From Cordylochernes scorpioides (Eukaryota; Arthropoda; Arachnida; Pseudoscorpiones; Chernetidae): 64,000 bases of DNA. A program made the translations under genes and the position numbers. The stretch covers positions 32,677,363 through 32,741,362 of the forward strand of contig CP092868.1 in NCBI GenBank assembly GCA_030710605.1. Reading direction: 5' to 3'. Below the pieces are notes generated by a model, which saw only the letters and a list, made by a program, of their open reading frames with translations, was not told the origin of the DNA and made no database searches. Shown here piece by piece: positions 47,273 to 58,881 of this stretch; within the stretch, counting starts at the first letter, position 1, and each line of letters begins with the position of its first letter.

Positions 47273-47343
47273 GCATCGGTGGCTCAGTGGTAGAATGCTC
47301 GCCTGCCACGCGGGCGGCCCGGGTTCGATTCCCGGCCGATGCA
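47273..47343 (+). tRNA. tRNA-Gly (GCC)
   Basis: 71 nt with acceptor GCATCGG/CCGATGC and discriminator A, A-box TGGCTCAGTGG, anticodon loop CTGCCAC (GCC), and B-box GGGTTCGATTCC. A T-run terminator follows directly. All stems pair. Confidence 0.97.
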
Positions 47344-47664
47344 TTTTTTTTTTTACAATTTTTAAAACTAATTTATAAAAAATATAATATAAATATATAC
47401 TATTATATCAACTATATGAATTAAATCAAATACCTAAACACTAATCTCTATATAGTATATATAAAAGTCAATTTCTGTCTGTGTCTGTCTGTTTCGCGAT
47501 AACCTCAAAAACTACTGAACCTATTGGTACCAAATTTTGCATGTCGCTTTTTATAAACCTGAGGAAAATTTTTGGATTTTTTTTTTTTTTCATTTGAAGA
47601 ACTTTTTTTTTACGCGGAGTAATCCGGAATGGAATGAATACCCAAATATGGCCATTTTGTATAC

Positions 47665-47735
47665 GCATCGGTGGCTCAGTGGTAGAATGCTCGCCTGCCA
47701 CGCGGGCGGCCCGGGTTCAATTCCCGGCCGATGCA
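47665..47735 (+). tRNA. tRNA-Gly (GCC), second copy
   Basis: Differs from the first copy by one base in the T-loop (GTTCAATTC; A at the purine-57 position, still permitted). The T-run terminator follows. Located 392 bp after the first copy. Confidence 0.96.
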
Positions 47736-48284
47736 TTTTTTTTTAACAATTTTTAAAACTCATTTATATTATATCTTCTATATATATAAAAAAGAATGTT
47801 TGTATGTTTGTTTGTTGGTTTGTATGTCCGGTATACAAATTCGCAGTAGTTCACTAATTCAAACCAAAATTTCCATACATAGGTAAAAAATACGAGGAAA
47901 ACGATAGGCTATTTTAAATTATATATAAATTAAATATTAAAACTATATATTCAAATTATTCTACTTAGCTCACGAACAGCGCCCTCTATCAAGGGTATAA
48001 ATACGTTTAAAATCGAAATCTTCTCAAAATTTTATTAATAATAGTTCGCTTAATAATTAGAATACTTGATCTAAATCGAAATATTTATAGACGCTCACTC
48101 GATTTGAAGATTTATATCGTAACTAATCTGACTGTAAAGTTTGGAGCGGGACGTTTCACAAGAGTGACATCCACGGCGCCAATTTATAATTGTAACGAAT
48201 AGTGTTTGAATAAAACATTTAATCGGGTAAACCCGGGCGTTGCCCGAGTCATTCGTCTAGTATTCAATATATGCAGTAATGATA

Positions 48285-48470
48285 AAGGCCCAATTTGGAT
48301 TATAGATAAAATAAACACAGAGTAATAAGACCAAATCTAAATAAATAAATAGTGTGCGAGACGTTTCGGTAACAGCATTGTTGCCATCTTCAGTACTTTT
48401 GTTTGAAACTGGTAACAATGCTGTTACCGAAACGTCACACACCATTTGGATTTGGTCTTATTACCTTGTG
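48285..48470. mobile_element. Palindromic hammerhead-core element (copy B)
   Basis: Counterpart of 5292-5510. The minus arm (48345-48395) keeps CTGAAGA, stem and CGAAA. The plus arm core reads TTTGAAACTGG and is damaged. The flanking ATATAT(G/A)CAGTA repeat suggests an 11-12 bp TSD. Confidence 0.7.
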
Positions 48471-48478
48471 TATATATA

Positions 48479-48656
48479 CAGTAGAACCTCCATGAGAGGA
48501 CACTCGTGCTAGAGGACACCTCTCTACAAAGGACAGTTTTCATTTGCAAAATTATCATTTTTGCTATTCAGCAACTCTCCGGTAAGAGGACACCTCTCCT
48601 TAAAGGACACTTTGGCTCTGCAACTAGGTGTCCTTTATAGGGAGGTAGTTCTACTG
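48479..48656. mobile_element. pogo/Tigger-like MITE, intact
   Basis: CAGTAGAACCTCC to GTAGTTCTACTG with TA on both sides. 178 bp, the best full copy of the family. Confidence 0.85.
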
Positions 48657-48803
48657 TATTTCAATAATAAATTTAGAGTAAATCTTTCTAGAATAAAGTT
48701 CTAGTGTGTGGTGAGTAGTACTTATCCCTTAACGCCTACAGTCCTAAACCTTGATAAGGCACTTTGGTCCTCATCAGTAAAGGGGCGGCTTTGAATCCAA
48801 GTA

Positions 48804-49133
48804 CAGTGGTACCTCGACATACGAGCGCCCCAACATACAAGTTTTTCGAGATACGAGCAAGTGATTTTTTGCTTTGAGTTACGAGCGAAAATCGAGATAA
48901 GAGTACGTAGTGTTGAAGATATTAATCTGTGATTTTAAATGTTTCTTTTTGACCAGTACTTTTGTTTTGTTTTTGCTTTTCCTAAAATGTTTCTTTCTTC
49001 TTCATTATTATTATTTGTTCTATATGCAAAACTTTGTTTTTTGCCTTTGGGGAATTTTGCTTCGAGATACGAGTAATTCAAGATACGAGCAAGGTTGCGG
49101 AACGAATTAAACTCGTATGTCGAGGTACCACTG
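48804..49133. mobile_element. mariner/pogo-type MITE, orientation 2
   Basis: Same TIRs and same flanks as 5832-6164, but with a reverse-complemented interior. TA at 48802-48803 and 49134-49135. Confidence 0.9.
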
Positions 49134-49469
49134 TATATGTATTTCTACTGTCCTCAAAGTTTCTGTTTGCTCTCCCTATAGTTCATTTAAAATACCTTTT
49201 CCAAAAGGTCACGGCTTCAGAATCAGTATAAAAGAAAAACAGCCCAATAAAATCAAGGTAATAAGACTAAATCAAAATAAATAATCTGTGTGACATTTCA
49301 GTAACAGCATTGTTACCATCTTCAGAGTAAAGTACTGAATGAGAAATTTTACCACAGAATGTTTTAAATAGTTACTGTTATCACTTGATAACAGTATTTG
49401 GTCCCTCGAGTCCTAATCCTTCTACATCCCAAAAGAGATTCAGTTGATTTAAAGTCCTATTGAATTATG

Positions 49470-49890
49470 CAGGGTTGATGGAAGGGTGGTCTAAACTATT
49501 GGTTTTAGGCTGCTATGACCTGGGATCGAATCCCGCATTGGTCACTTTTTTCTAATTAAAAAAAAAAAATGTTCCAATGCCCCATGATTCTTTCAAAAGT
49601 CCAACCCAACAAATAATTCTTTAGGAGAGGCTGCTGCTTATCATAAAACAGCGAGGAGCATGGACTCATGGAATAATTTTTTAAAATGCTCCAATTGCCC
49701 CCCCGATTCTTGCAAAAGTTCAACCTCACCAGCGAGTGCAAGTAACCAAATGGGGCTCTGGCACATTTGTAAGTGCAAAGTCGAACTGCTTTTCACATGT
49801 GTAGACACCTGGTGCACTTACAGTAAAAGCAGTCGCTAACTACCCACCATGATTATCATGGCCTGTACCATGTATACTAGGGATAATTTT
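49470..49890 (+). mobile_element. SINE-A, chimeric copy
   Basis: Head with B-box-like GGGATCGAATCCCG and poly-A linker. A fragment of the 'GGAGAGGCTGCTGCTTATCA' repeat (about 49622-49680) interrupts it before the body resumes to ACTAGGGATAA. Confidence 0.7.
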
Positions 49891-50093
49891 TTTTTAAAAT
49901 GTAATATTTACACACAAGGGGATAAGAAACAACAAATTACTTGGTTAAACTTAGACATGTTGTGGAAAGGTCAATCTAGTTGACATCGTGTGTGGGTACA
50001 GATTGTTTGTGTTTAGATAAGAGCCTTAAAGAAGGCCAAAGACCTCTTAAGAACTAGAATGTAGCTAAAGTAAAATCTCTATGGAGACACTGT

Positions 50094-50325
50094 TCTACCA
50101 AGGAGTTTTCATCATAGAAAATTCTACCAAGGAGTTTTCATCATAGAAAATTCTACCAAGGAGTTTTCATCATAGAAAATTCTACCAAGGAGTTTTCATC
50201 ATAGAAAATTTTACCAAGGAGTTTTCATCATAGAAAATTCTACCAAGGAGTTTTCATCATAGAAAATTCTACCAAGGAGTTTTCATCATAGAAAATTCTA
50301 CCAAGGAGTTTTCATCATAGAAAAA
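50094..50325 (+). repeat. 29-bp minisatellite, eight copies
   Basis: Eight head-to-tail copies of a unit starting TTCTACCAAGGAGTTTTCAT, with one substitution. No counterpart array in copy A. Confidence 0.95.
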
Positions 50326-50624
50326 TGACCATTTTTATTAATTAACTGCTCTCCAGAATAGACTTTTCTCTAAAGGATGCATTGGCTATTCAACTAGGTG
50401 TTATATTTTAGAGAGAGGTTCCGTTATATAATGCTAAGTTTTAATATAAATAACACATTACAAAAAACCCAAAAAAGGAAAAATTATATATGATATACCA
50501 TTGGGACTTTTTTCAGAATGTTTAATAATTAACTTTAAACATTTGAACAAATTTTAAATATTAATTGAATCAGGTGAACAAATGCAAAGAGTTGAAAGTG
50601 AATAAACTTAGAAAATAAAAGACT

Positions 50625-51155
50625 CACCAAAGTGTGGTCTGGATCATGGTGCCATGATCAACGAAAGCTACACCCATACATCCCATTCTATGAATCAACT
50701 CATGGAATTTGTGTAATCTTTCACATAGGGATAAGAAACAACAACAGTACAAGGCAAAGTCAGACTTTCACCAAAATGTGCCTGGATCATGGTGCCATGA
50801 TCAACCAAAGCTACACCCATACACCATGTTCTATGAATGAACTCATGGAATTAGTGTAATCTTTCACATGGGGATAAGAAACAACAACAACAACAGTACA
50901 AGACAAAGTCAGACTTTCACCAAAATGTGCCTGGATCATGGTGCCATGATCAATGAAAGCTACACCCATACACCCCGTTCTATGAATGAACTCATGGAAT
51001 TAGTGTAATCTTTCACATGGGGATAAGAAAACAACAGTACAAGGCAAAATCAGACTTTCACCAAAGTGTGTCTGGATCATGGTACCATGATCAACCAAAG
51101 CTACACCCCATAACTCATGGAATTTGTGTAATCTTTCACATGGGTATAAGAAACA
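50625..51155 (+). repeat. 145-bp satellite (copy B, shorter array)
   Basis: About four units of the satellite found at 8938-10035. Confidence 0.85.
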
Positions 51156-52624
51156 ACAGTACAAGAAGCAATGGCAACTTTACTTATAACAATAGTTTGA
51201 TACTGAATAATTGGAGATCTTAGAATGGGCTTCTATATTTTCTAGCCCTAATCTTACATTGTAAGCCATGATGAAATTAGTTTAGGCTAGGTTAATTATA
51301 GCAAGCTAGATTATGGTTATTAAACATGGATAAACAGGTCCCAAAAACCTCCCAATATTCCTTCTTGGAAAATTAAATCAATCAAACGATTATAAAAATA
51401 GTACAAAAGTGGAATTGCGCCTTTTTCATAACATCAAACTAAGCCTATATTTCCACATGTATAGATCAATAGGCTATGCCTATTTATATAGTGATCTTGG
51501 CCAAATGGCAGAAAAGCAATTTGGTCAAAAATTGAGCAAGCATTTTAGGAATAAATATCAAAGGTAGTAGAATTAATATAAGTGTTAATGGATTACAATA
51601 AACCAAAACTTAATATTAAATATGATTAACTTGACATTTTGATAAATAGTTAATAAAAGTATATATTTATATATAACTTTTTTGAGAAACGTGGAGAATT
51701 ACATTTAAGATTTACATGTAATAAGTTAAAATTATATTGAAAAACGACAATTAAATAAACCGATAAATGATTTATAAAAACGTTTAAATATTAGTATATA
51801 TATTAGGATATATATAATAATGAAGGTAAAAATTGTGAAAATTTTTACTTTTGTCGCTATTCTAATATATGGGTGCACATTTGTGGTTCCTTTGTATTGC
51901 CGCACGTTGTTACTTTTAAAAAGATTTTTAAAATCTCTACTTTATTCATATTAGTAAGAAACAAAAATTTGTAAGTTAATTTGTCAGCATATTAATAAGT
52001 ATTTACAAATAAAATATTAAATAGAATGTATTATATAAAAAGCCGGTTCAGTAGCAAAATGGCGCTTTAGTTCACGATTGAAAAAAAAAAGTTTTAATAG
52101 TTATATATAACTATTCGAAGATAGTCACTTAGGGATATTAATGAATATCCAAATAGAATTACATTGTTGGACAAAGGAACAGTAAAATACATTTCAAAGT
52201 TTAAAAGAATGGTACGAAACAAACTGTTCTTAACATACCTCCATTTGTTCTGCCATAGCTGTAAATTTGACAATGAGGCTAGATTAAAATACACGTGCTG
52301 ATAAAAATTTTAAATCATAAAATTTGACCGATTAGAAAAAAATCAAAAACAACTTCTCACTGTTTATATATAATAAAATCAGTGTTTAATTTATATTAAA
52401 ATATTTTATTTAAAATTATTTATTTTATTAAACCAGGTTTCTCGCGCGTTTAATTAAAAATACTAGCAATTTTTCATAGACACACTTTTGAACAAAAAGC
52501 TTGATTTTAATAAATTGAAGTAATTTATTAAAAATAGAAGTAAGAGAAAAAAATTCCGAAGACATTTATTTTATTTTACAATGTCCTTGTTTATTAAATC
52601 CTATTAATTGGCGCTATGAGCTCC

Positions 52625-52697
52625 AGATTGTTTTGGGATGCTCGCTTAACACTTCACAAGTCAAGAGAAGTGTTAAGTGAACATCTCAAAACAATCT
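52625..52697. ncRNA. Strong hairpin, miRNA-precursor-like (copy B)
   Basis: Same sequence as 11500-11572; both arms and the loop are preserved. Confidence 0.35.
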
Positions 52698-52889
52698 TAT
52701 ATATATATTAATAAAGCTTATTTTGAATTTAATAAGATTTTTTATTCATCCAATATTTCGATGAACCTAATGGCGTTCATATTTTTAATGTAGAAGAAGT
52801 TAATATAGATATTATGGATTGCTCTATATTCAGAATATATATATGAAAAATAATTTTGAAATAAAAAATATAAATAAGTTCAGGTGTTG

Positions 52890-53105
52890 TAAAACGAAAA
52901 TTAAAATTATACCGCGAATGTTTCATTTTTTAAAAATCGAAATTTATTTTCAAAGAGAAATAGCGACATTTCTAACTTTGAGGATGAGGTATGGAAAGGT
53001 GAAACATGAAGAGTAATGGAGAACGGAAAAATAAAAAGTGTCCAGGGGCGGGAATCGAACCCACACCCTTCTGCTTACCGGGCAGGTGCCTTGTCCACTC
53101 GGCAA
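52890..53105 (-). mobile_element. SINE-C, absent from copy A
   Basis: Minus-strand tRNA-like head with 'ACCTGCCCGGTAAGCAGAAG' and B-box GGGTTCGATTCCCG. The 3' end is near 'TTCGTTTTAC'. Copy A has the uninterrupted GGTGTTGATATT at about 11760. Confidence 0.85.
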
Positions 53106-53379
53106 TATTGATATTAAAAATAAAAAGACCTTTCCTGACCATGCTCACATGAGCATTTCTAGAGGCATATCCTGACCATTCACAAAAACACATATATGGA
53201 AATTTTACTGGGTGGAAACTAATATATAAAAATAAATATCGCCTCTCCTTAGATAGCGCTTGGTTTTAGCGTCTGTCTATTTTGAAGGGAGAGGCTACCT
53301 TTATTTTTATAAATTAATTTCTTCCTGGAAGATTTCCTATCTATATTTTAGCCACATAGATTTGGCCTAGCCCCACTCT

Positions 53380-53550
53380 ACCAGCTAAACACCTCTTTGG
53401 AAGATTGTGAAGATATCAATTGATCCCTTGTGAATATCATGAAATAAAGCCCGCCCTGAACTGACTAGAGCCATTAGTCCGAAACTATAGTCTCCAGGTG
53501 GATGCTTCTCAGATGGTGTTGTGGCTTTGTCAACAACCTGATTTCGCTAG
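53380..53550. mobile_element. Family-D MITE, left part, split by LTR element
   Basis: Carries 'AAAGCCCGCCCTGAACTGA' and 'TGGTGTTGTGGCTTTGTCA'. It resumes at 55964 ('TTTGCAAGATGC...GTCTATTTTGA'), so the LTR element inserted into it. Confidence 0.75.
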
Positions 53551-53736
53551 TGTAGAATAGTGTGAAATATATAAGTGATGTGAATTTAAGAAAATGGAAT
53601 CAAGAACAATAGACTGACTGTGTTTTGTAAATATATAATTAATCTTTACTAAATTTAAATGTGTGTGATAAATAAATAATGATAATTAAATAATAAATAT
53701 ATAAGTTGTAGTTTATAAAAGATAAACAACACAACA
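53551..53736 (+). repeat. 5' LTR
   Basis: 186 bp, TGTAGAATAG...AACACAACA. One difference seen from the 3' LTR. The 5-bp TSD GCTAG precedes it (53546-53550). A primer-binding-site-like TGGCGACAG follows from 53741. Confidence 0.93.
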
Positions 53737-53739
53737 TAT

Positions 53740-55754
53740 TTGGCGACAGATTTGTATTCCGAGTACAAACATTGGATGAATTCATATTTAATTTATGAAT
53801 TAGCAAGCGGTGTTTCAACAAAGAAAGATGACTTAAAAGGGCAACACTTTTGCATTGCCTTGGACCTCAAGTCCAAAGAATTTTCTTTAATTTGCCAGAA
53901 GAAAAAGATACGTATGAAAAAGCAAAAGAAGCTTTAACTAAATATTTCACACCACAAAAAAATATTGTATCAGAACGATTTAAATTTAGGCAAAGAAAAC
54001 AAAATACAGATGAAAATATTGATTCATATGTCATTGCCCTAAGAGAATTAGTCAAATCCTGTGAATTTGGAAATTTAGAAGAAGACATGATAAGAGATCA
54101 GATAATAGAAAAATGCTATAATAGGCAATTAAAAGAAAAGTTGTTGCAACAAGATAATTTGAATCTTCAAAGAACAATTGAGATATCAAGAATGTTTGAA
54201 ACAGCCAAAGAAGAATTTAGAGTATTGACAAATGAAGATATGACCTCAATAAATAGAGTAAACTATAAAAATAATTTCCAAGCAGCTAATGAATCAACTG
54301 TTAAAGGACCAAAAGCTCATAATGTGTACCATCAAAAAGGAAGCACCTCCAAGGTAAGTGCACCTAATTTGGAAGAATGCTATAGATGTGGCTTAACTAC
54401 ACATCCTCCATATAAATGTGGAGCTAGAAATATGAAATGCACATTTTGTAACAAGATGGGTCATCTTAATAGAGTTTGTAGAAATAAAAATAAATATAAA
54501 AATATTGAAGGAAAGAAAAGAAATATTCAAAATATTTCAGAAAATAATGAAGACTCAGATGAATACACTTTCTTTTTAGGCTCTGATAACAAAGAAAATA
54601 TCTATATAGATGGAAAGGAAATAACAATGACTATTGATACAGGTAGTGATACAACATTCATAGGACTTGAAAATTTGAAAAATATTTTTCCTAAGTCTCA
54701 AATGCCAACTTTAAATGGTACAGAAAGGAAATTTTATGCCTATGGACAAACTTCACCTCTTCCATGTTGTGGATATTTCTTTGCAGATGTTTCATGGGGT
54801 GAAAGGTCTATAAAGGAACAGATTTTTGTGATTGAAGGTAAAGCAGAACCTCTTTTAGGAAAGAAAGCAAGTTTCGAATTAGAAATTATAAAGCGTGGAA
54901 CAAAAATAAGGAATATTCAAGAGGAAGTTATTCCGAAGGATATATGTAATTTGATACAAGAAAACATGAACCTTTTTCAAGGTCAAGGAAATGTGAAGGG
55001 TTATAGTCAAAAAATAACTCTAAAAGAAAATGTTACTCCTGTAGCTCAGAGATGCAGACATTTTCCATATAAAATGGTAGAAGCCATCAATCAAGAGCTA
55101 GACAAAATGATAGAAGATGGCATTATTGAGGAAGTCCATGAAGCTTCTGAATGGATCTCAAACATTGTGGCAGTTCCAAAAGAGGGTACTGAAGAAATCA
55201 GACTATGTGTTGATCTGAAAGAAGTGATGGAGCATAATCAAGCCTATAAAGAAAGAATGAAGAAATATGCTGATAGCAAGAATAAGGCCTTGCCTCACGA
55301 CTTCAAGAAGGGTAATATTGTTTATGTCGCAAACACTGAAATGAAAAGCAAGTTGACACCAAATTATGACAACCAAAGATTTATCATTCTAGAGACTATA
55401 TTTCCAAATTCATTCAAGTTAGTCAATACAGAGACAGGTAGCTTTATCATTAGGAATGCAAAGCATTTAAGACATGCCAATGTCTTACCAGATTTTAACA
55501 AAGGAATTGATTTGAATACCACTTTGATTAAGACTCCAGAAATTAGAATGGAACTTCCTAGTACTTCAAGGTATCTACCAGAACAAGAAGCAACCTTAGA
55601 AGATATTGTACCAGAAGAGCAGATTGCTATATCTGATATGGACTGTTTATACCCAAATGAATCACCTAATGAGAATGAAAACAAGACTGTCATCACTAGA
55701 AGTGGAAGACAAATACATGTTCCTTCTAGATTTAAGGACATGATTAGATACTAA
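53740..55754 (+). CDS. Ty3/Gypsy-type gag-protease-(deleted pol), non-autonomous
   Basis: The gag N-terminus begins near 53740-53776 in one frame (no ATG until about 53776). It shifts frame near 53850 into a 634-codon ORF (53850-55754). In order: gag core, two zinc knuckles (CYRCGLTTHPPYKC and CTFCNKMGHLNRVC, residues about 180-210), an aspartic protease DTGSD (residues about 262-266) and the first part of RT up to RLCVDLKE. Then, without a stop, the C-terminal part of integrase (KERMKKYADSKN..., from about residue 460). RT catalytic, RNase H and integrase catalytic domains are missing by an in-frame deletion. Near-identical LTRs indicate a recent insertion, so it probably moved with help from intact relatives. 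Confidence 0.92.
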
Positions 55755-55772
55755 CTAAACAAGGGAGGAATA

Positions 55773-55958
55773 TGTAGAATAGTGTGAAATATATAAGTGA
55801 TGTGAATTTAAGAAAATGGAATCAAGAACAATAGACTGACTGTGTTTTGTAAATATATAATTAATCTTTACTAAATTTAAATGTGTGTGATAAATAAATA
55901 ATTATAATTAAATAATAAATATATAAGTTGTAGTTTATAAAAGATAAACAACACAACA
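55773..55958 (+). repeat. 3' LTR
   Basis: 186 bp, preceded by a polypurine tract AAGGGAGGAA and followed by the TSD GCTAG (55959-55963). Confidence 0.93.
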
Positions 55959-56029
55959 GCTAGTTTGCAAGATGCTTTAAGTGTCCATTCTGTCTATTTT
56001 GAAGAAATGAGCATCAAAACTTAAAGCCC

Positions 56030-57040
56030 AAACTCCAAAGTATATGGGATCCTAGACCTATTCATTTAAGCATGATGGGCAGGAAGTTAAAACTAAAGCA
56101 AGTTGTTCAACACAATTAATGAAATTTGCCAAACTCCATAAACTCCCATTGGTGCAACTCACACACCCATTCAGATTTTTAAAGGGAAACCATTCTAACC
56201 CAACCCTTAGTAGAATCTAATGATTACAATTGCTCAAAGAGATAGAATTTAATTTTTAACGCTGCAGTATTATAAATTATTTTATATTAAATTAATATTT
56301 ATATATGAAAATAGATGTATGTGTTTATTTATTTATTCCCCTTATTTGTTTCCTCAATATTTAACCAATCTGTCAGAAATTTTATTGTGATATAGAGTTG
56401 AGTCTCGAAAAGGTTTTTGCCATATTTTAAACCAAGCAAGATAAAATTAACCCAGGACTGGTATAATTTATATTTTTTCAGTCAGAAAATGACCTGCTTG
56501 TTGACTTTTTAGAATTTTTTAATGAAACTGTGTGATTCGCTGAAGATAAATTAAACATTACTTAAATTAATTTACAAGATGGATAACAAACGAATAAATA
56601 ACCTAAATTAGCATAAATAAAACATATTATTTCGGTTAGCACCTTTTTTTCTTAATCAGCAAGTCCAAGGCTATCTGCACATTTTCGTAGTTTGTCTTTA
56701 GGAAGACTCTACATTATTATATCCGCCTCCATGTCTTCACTTTTAGTGTATGTTAGTTTTATTGCATTTTTCTTTTTTTCCACAAAATAGTGTCAGTTTA
56801 TGTGATTTATTCTTAAAATAATTTTGTCAGATTTTAACCAGTTTATTTCAGCCTGGTTGTCAGGGTAATTAGGGGGACAGAGTCTATCATCTTCATGCGG
56901 TGCCCCATGGGTAGCCAAGCAACGACAGCCGTTCTTTTTACCCAAAGGACTCACCAGACTACCTCTTGGAATGCATGGGAGAATCAAAACAGGACCTATA
57001 TTACAACCCTGCCAAGATTATAGAATTAATCTACGAATTT
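56030..57040. other. No supported gene
   Basis: AT-rich. A GC-richer patch at 56860-56990 lacks a recognisable protein. Nothing else could be assigned. Confidence 0.35.
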
Positions 57041-57045
57041 AATAT

Positions 57046-57282
57046 CTATGACCTTGTATAATTATACAGTGAGATAATTTTTAAAAAGGTAATTGGGAAA
57101 GGCACAATTTCGCAAAGTTCCTCTAGTAATCCCTTTAACAATTTTAATTCAAAAATTACTTCATATAATGATATAATTTCCGCTTCATCTGTAGACAAGG
57201 ATTTTAAATTTTTCTTCTTACTTCTCCAGTTTATTAAGTTGTCGCCAAGTTTGACTGTATAGCCTGAGTTGCCCAAAACCAC
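57046..57282 (-). pseudogene. Ty1/copia RNase H fragment
   Basis: The minus frame shows NWRSKKKNLKSLSTDEAEII...LLKGLLEEL, the conserved copia RNase H block (W-x-S-K-K...S-x-x-E-A-E). It is isolated and truncated. Confidence 0.82.
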
Positions 57283-57289
57283 TGTTTAT

Positions 57290-58189
57290 AGTGTCAAGAA
57301 TCAGTTTGATAAGGCTGACATTAACAAAGAGGGAATGGCTGCAAGAAAAAAGCATTCGCGTCGATCAGAGAGGGTAAAAGGCGAAGGATTTGTCAAAGAT
57401 GCCATGGATAAGATTCATGGAAATCCTAGAAATAGCATGAGAGCCTAGCTAAGAAAATGGACGTTGGCTTTATGACATGGATCAGAATGTCCATGAAGAC
57501 CTTGGTCTCAAGTCCAATGCCCTCCAGAAAAAGGCCAGTTTCTGACTGAAGGTTAACCAAAAAGAAAAAGCTGCTGACCTCCCCAACAACCTGAAACATG
57601 ACTCTCGTGGAATTATGAGGTTCATCTCTGATTAAAATAACTTTGACGTGGACCAAAAGGAAGATTCCAGGAATATTCTTTGGATCTGTAAAGACCCCTA
57701 TATAGATACCTGTCGTGAAGCACACGAAATTTCTTTCCTCCATGATAATCCTTTCCGTTATCAGCTGTGAATATGATATCATGCCTTCCCATTTATTTGA
57801 GAAAGGCCTTAGGATGAACGCTGACACTTACACCAATGTCCTGGAGAACGTTGTAACGCCTTGGATAAAGATGGTGGCCGCAGGAAGGAAGGATATCTTC
57901 CGAAAGGACTCAGCTCCAGCTCCAAAGGAAAAAACACAATAGTAGCTTACACTTATGGTCCACAGTCACTGGAATCCAGATATTTGATTCCTAACTCTAC
58001 CAATTGCAACCCCCTCGACTACTGTGTATGGGGCGTTGTTGAGATAGAAGTTAACAAAGCTTCTCACAACACCATTCAGTCTATCAAGAAATCGGCTCAC
58101 CCAGTGAAGATCCAACTCGAAAAGTCATCGTCACTAAGGTCTATGCTTCATTCCGAACTCGCCTCGAGACCATTGTAGTTAATAATGGT
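57290..58189 (+). pseudogene. mariner-family transposase, decayed and cut by the gap
   Basis: Homology is spread over several frames: a helix-turn-helix-like N-terminus with GNPRNSMRA, then EDLGLKS, DVDQ and NADTYTNVLENVVTPWI (about 57814-57870). Next come DSAPAP and NPLDYCVWGVVE with a downstream N/K-rich helix (about 58005-58080). The order matches mariner-type DDE/D transposases. Multiple stops and frameshifts make it inactive. The right end is lost in the N gap at 58190. Confidence 0.85.
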
Positions 58190-58289
58190 NNNNNNNNNNN
58201 NNNNNNNNNNNNNNNNNNNNNNNNNNNNNNNNNNNNNNNNNNNNNNNNNNNNNNNNNNNNNNNNNNNNNNNNNNNNNNNNNNNNNNNNN
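58190..58289. other. Assembly gap (100 N)
   Basis: Exactly 100 N, interrupting the mariner relic. Confidence 0.99.
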
Positions 58290-58880
58290 AACTACATTGA
58301 AATATCAAAACTATATCCTTTATATACTACTGTGCCAAAAATTAATTACATTTAGAACATTTTTTTACTTTCATAAAATTTCAGTTTAAATTCAATTGTG
58401 ATTATTCCCAATTTACCTGATTCCCCTTGTAGAAGACTTGGCCTAGCTGTGTTCTTCTCTATGTTTTGCATATGAAACTCAAAACCAAATAAACAATTGG
58501 AAAAAAGGTCAGAATAAACGACGTATAATTTAAAATATATATAGAAAATTTGAAATTAATGACGAAAATTTAAAAAGTATTCCTTTTTGTGATTCAATTT
58601 TCATTGTTGCGCATAAAAACTGTTGTTGTGTATAAAGTTTCATTGTTGTCGGTAGTTGACGGTAAAGTTGCATTGTTGTGGATAAATAGATATTGAGAAT
58701 GTATTATATAAAATTCTATGCTAATATTAAAAGGAAGGGGTTCTATTTGAACCGTCTAGAACTTATTACCTATTTATCATATCAAAAAGAAAACAGAAAC
58801 ATACAAGATGTATGTATGTATCACATACTGTTTATATATACTGTTTTTCTTTTGATTATATTTACTTTTGTATATAATCT
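58290..58880. other. No supported gene
   Basis: AT-rich, with a short 'CATTGTTG' imperfect repeat near 58605-58685. No coding similarity. Confidence 0.35.
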
Positions 58881-58881
58881 A

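Larger units (their letters stand above)
47041..48260 (+). mobile_element. Composite Helitron carrying two tRNA-Gly modules
   Basis: Starts TCTCTATATATATAAAAG after an A (47040) and ends with a GGGCGTTGCCCG hairpin and CTAG before T. The collinear site in copy A (about 5290) is empty. Inside are three Helitron-type 5' ends (47041, about 47445, about 47774). Two 392-bp modules follow the first two, each ending in a tRNA-Gly gene and T-run. No helicase ORF. Confidence 0.85.

Noticed and set aside
47157..47746. Small ORFs of 60-77 codons across the tRNA-Gly region
   Set aside because: They run through intact tRNA genes and Pol III terminators; not protein coding.
50094..50325. CRISPR-like array of 29-bp repeats
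   Set aside because: Units are directly adjacent with no spacers: a minisatellite.
55364..55741. 125-codon minus-strand ORF
   Set aside because: Antisense to the LTR-element coding region.
57426..57827. 133-codon minus-strand ORF
   Set aside because: Antisense to the mariner transposase relic, which has clear homology on the plus strand.
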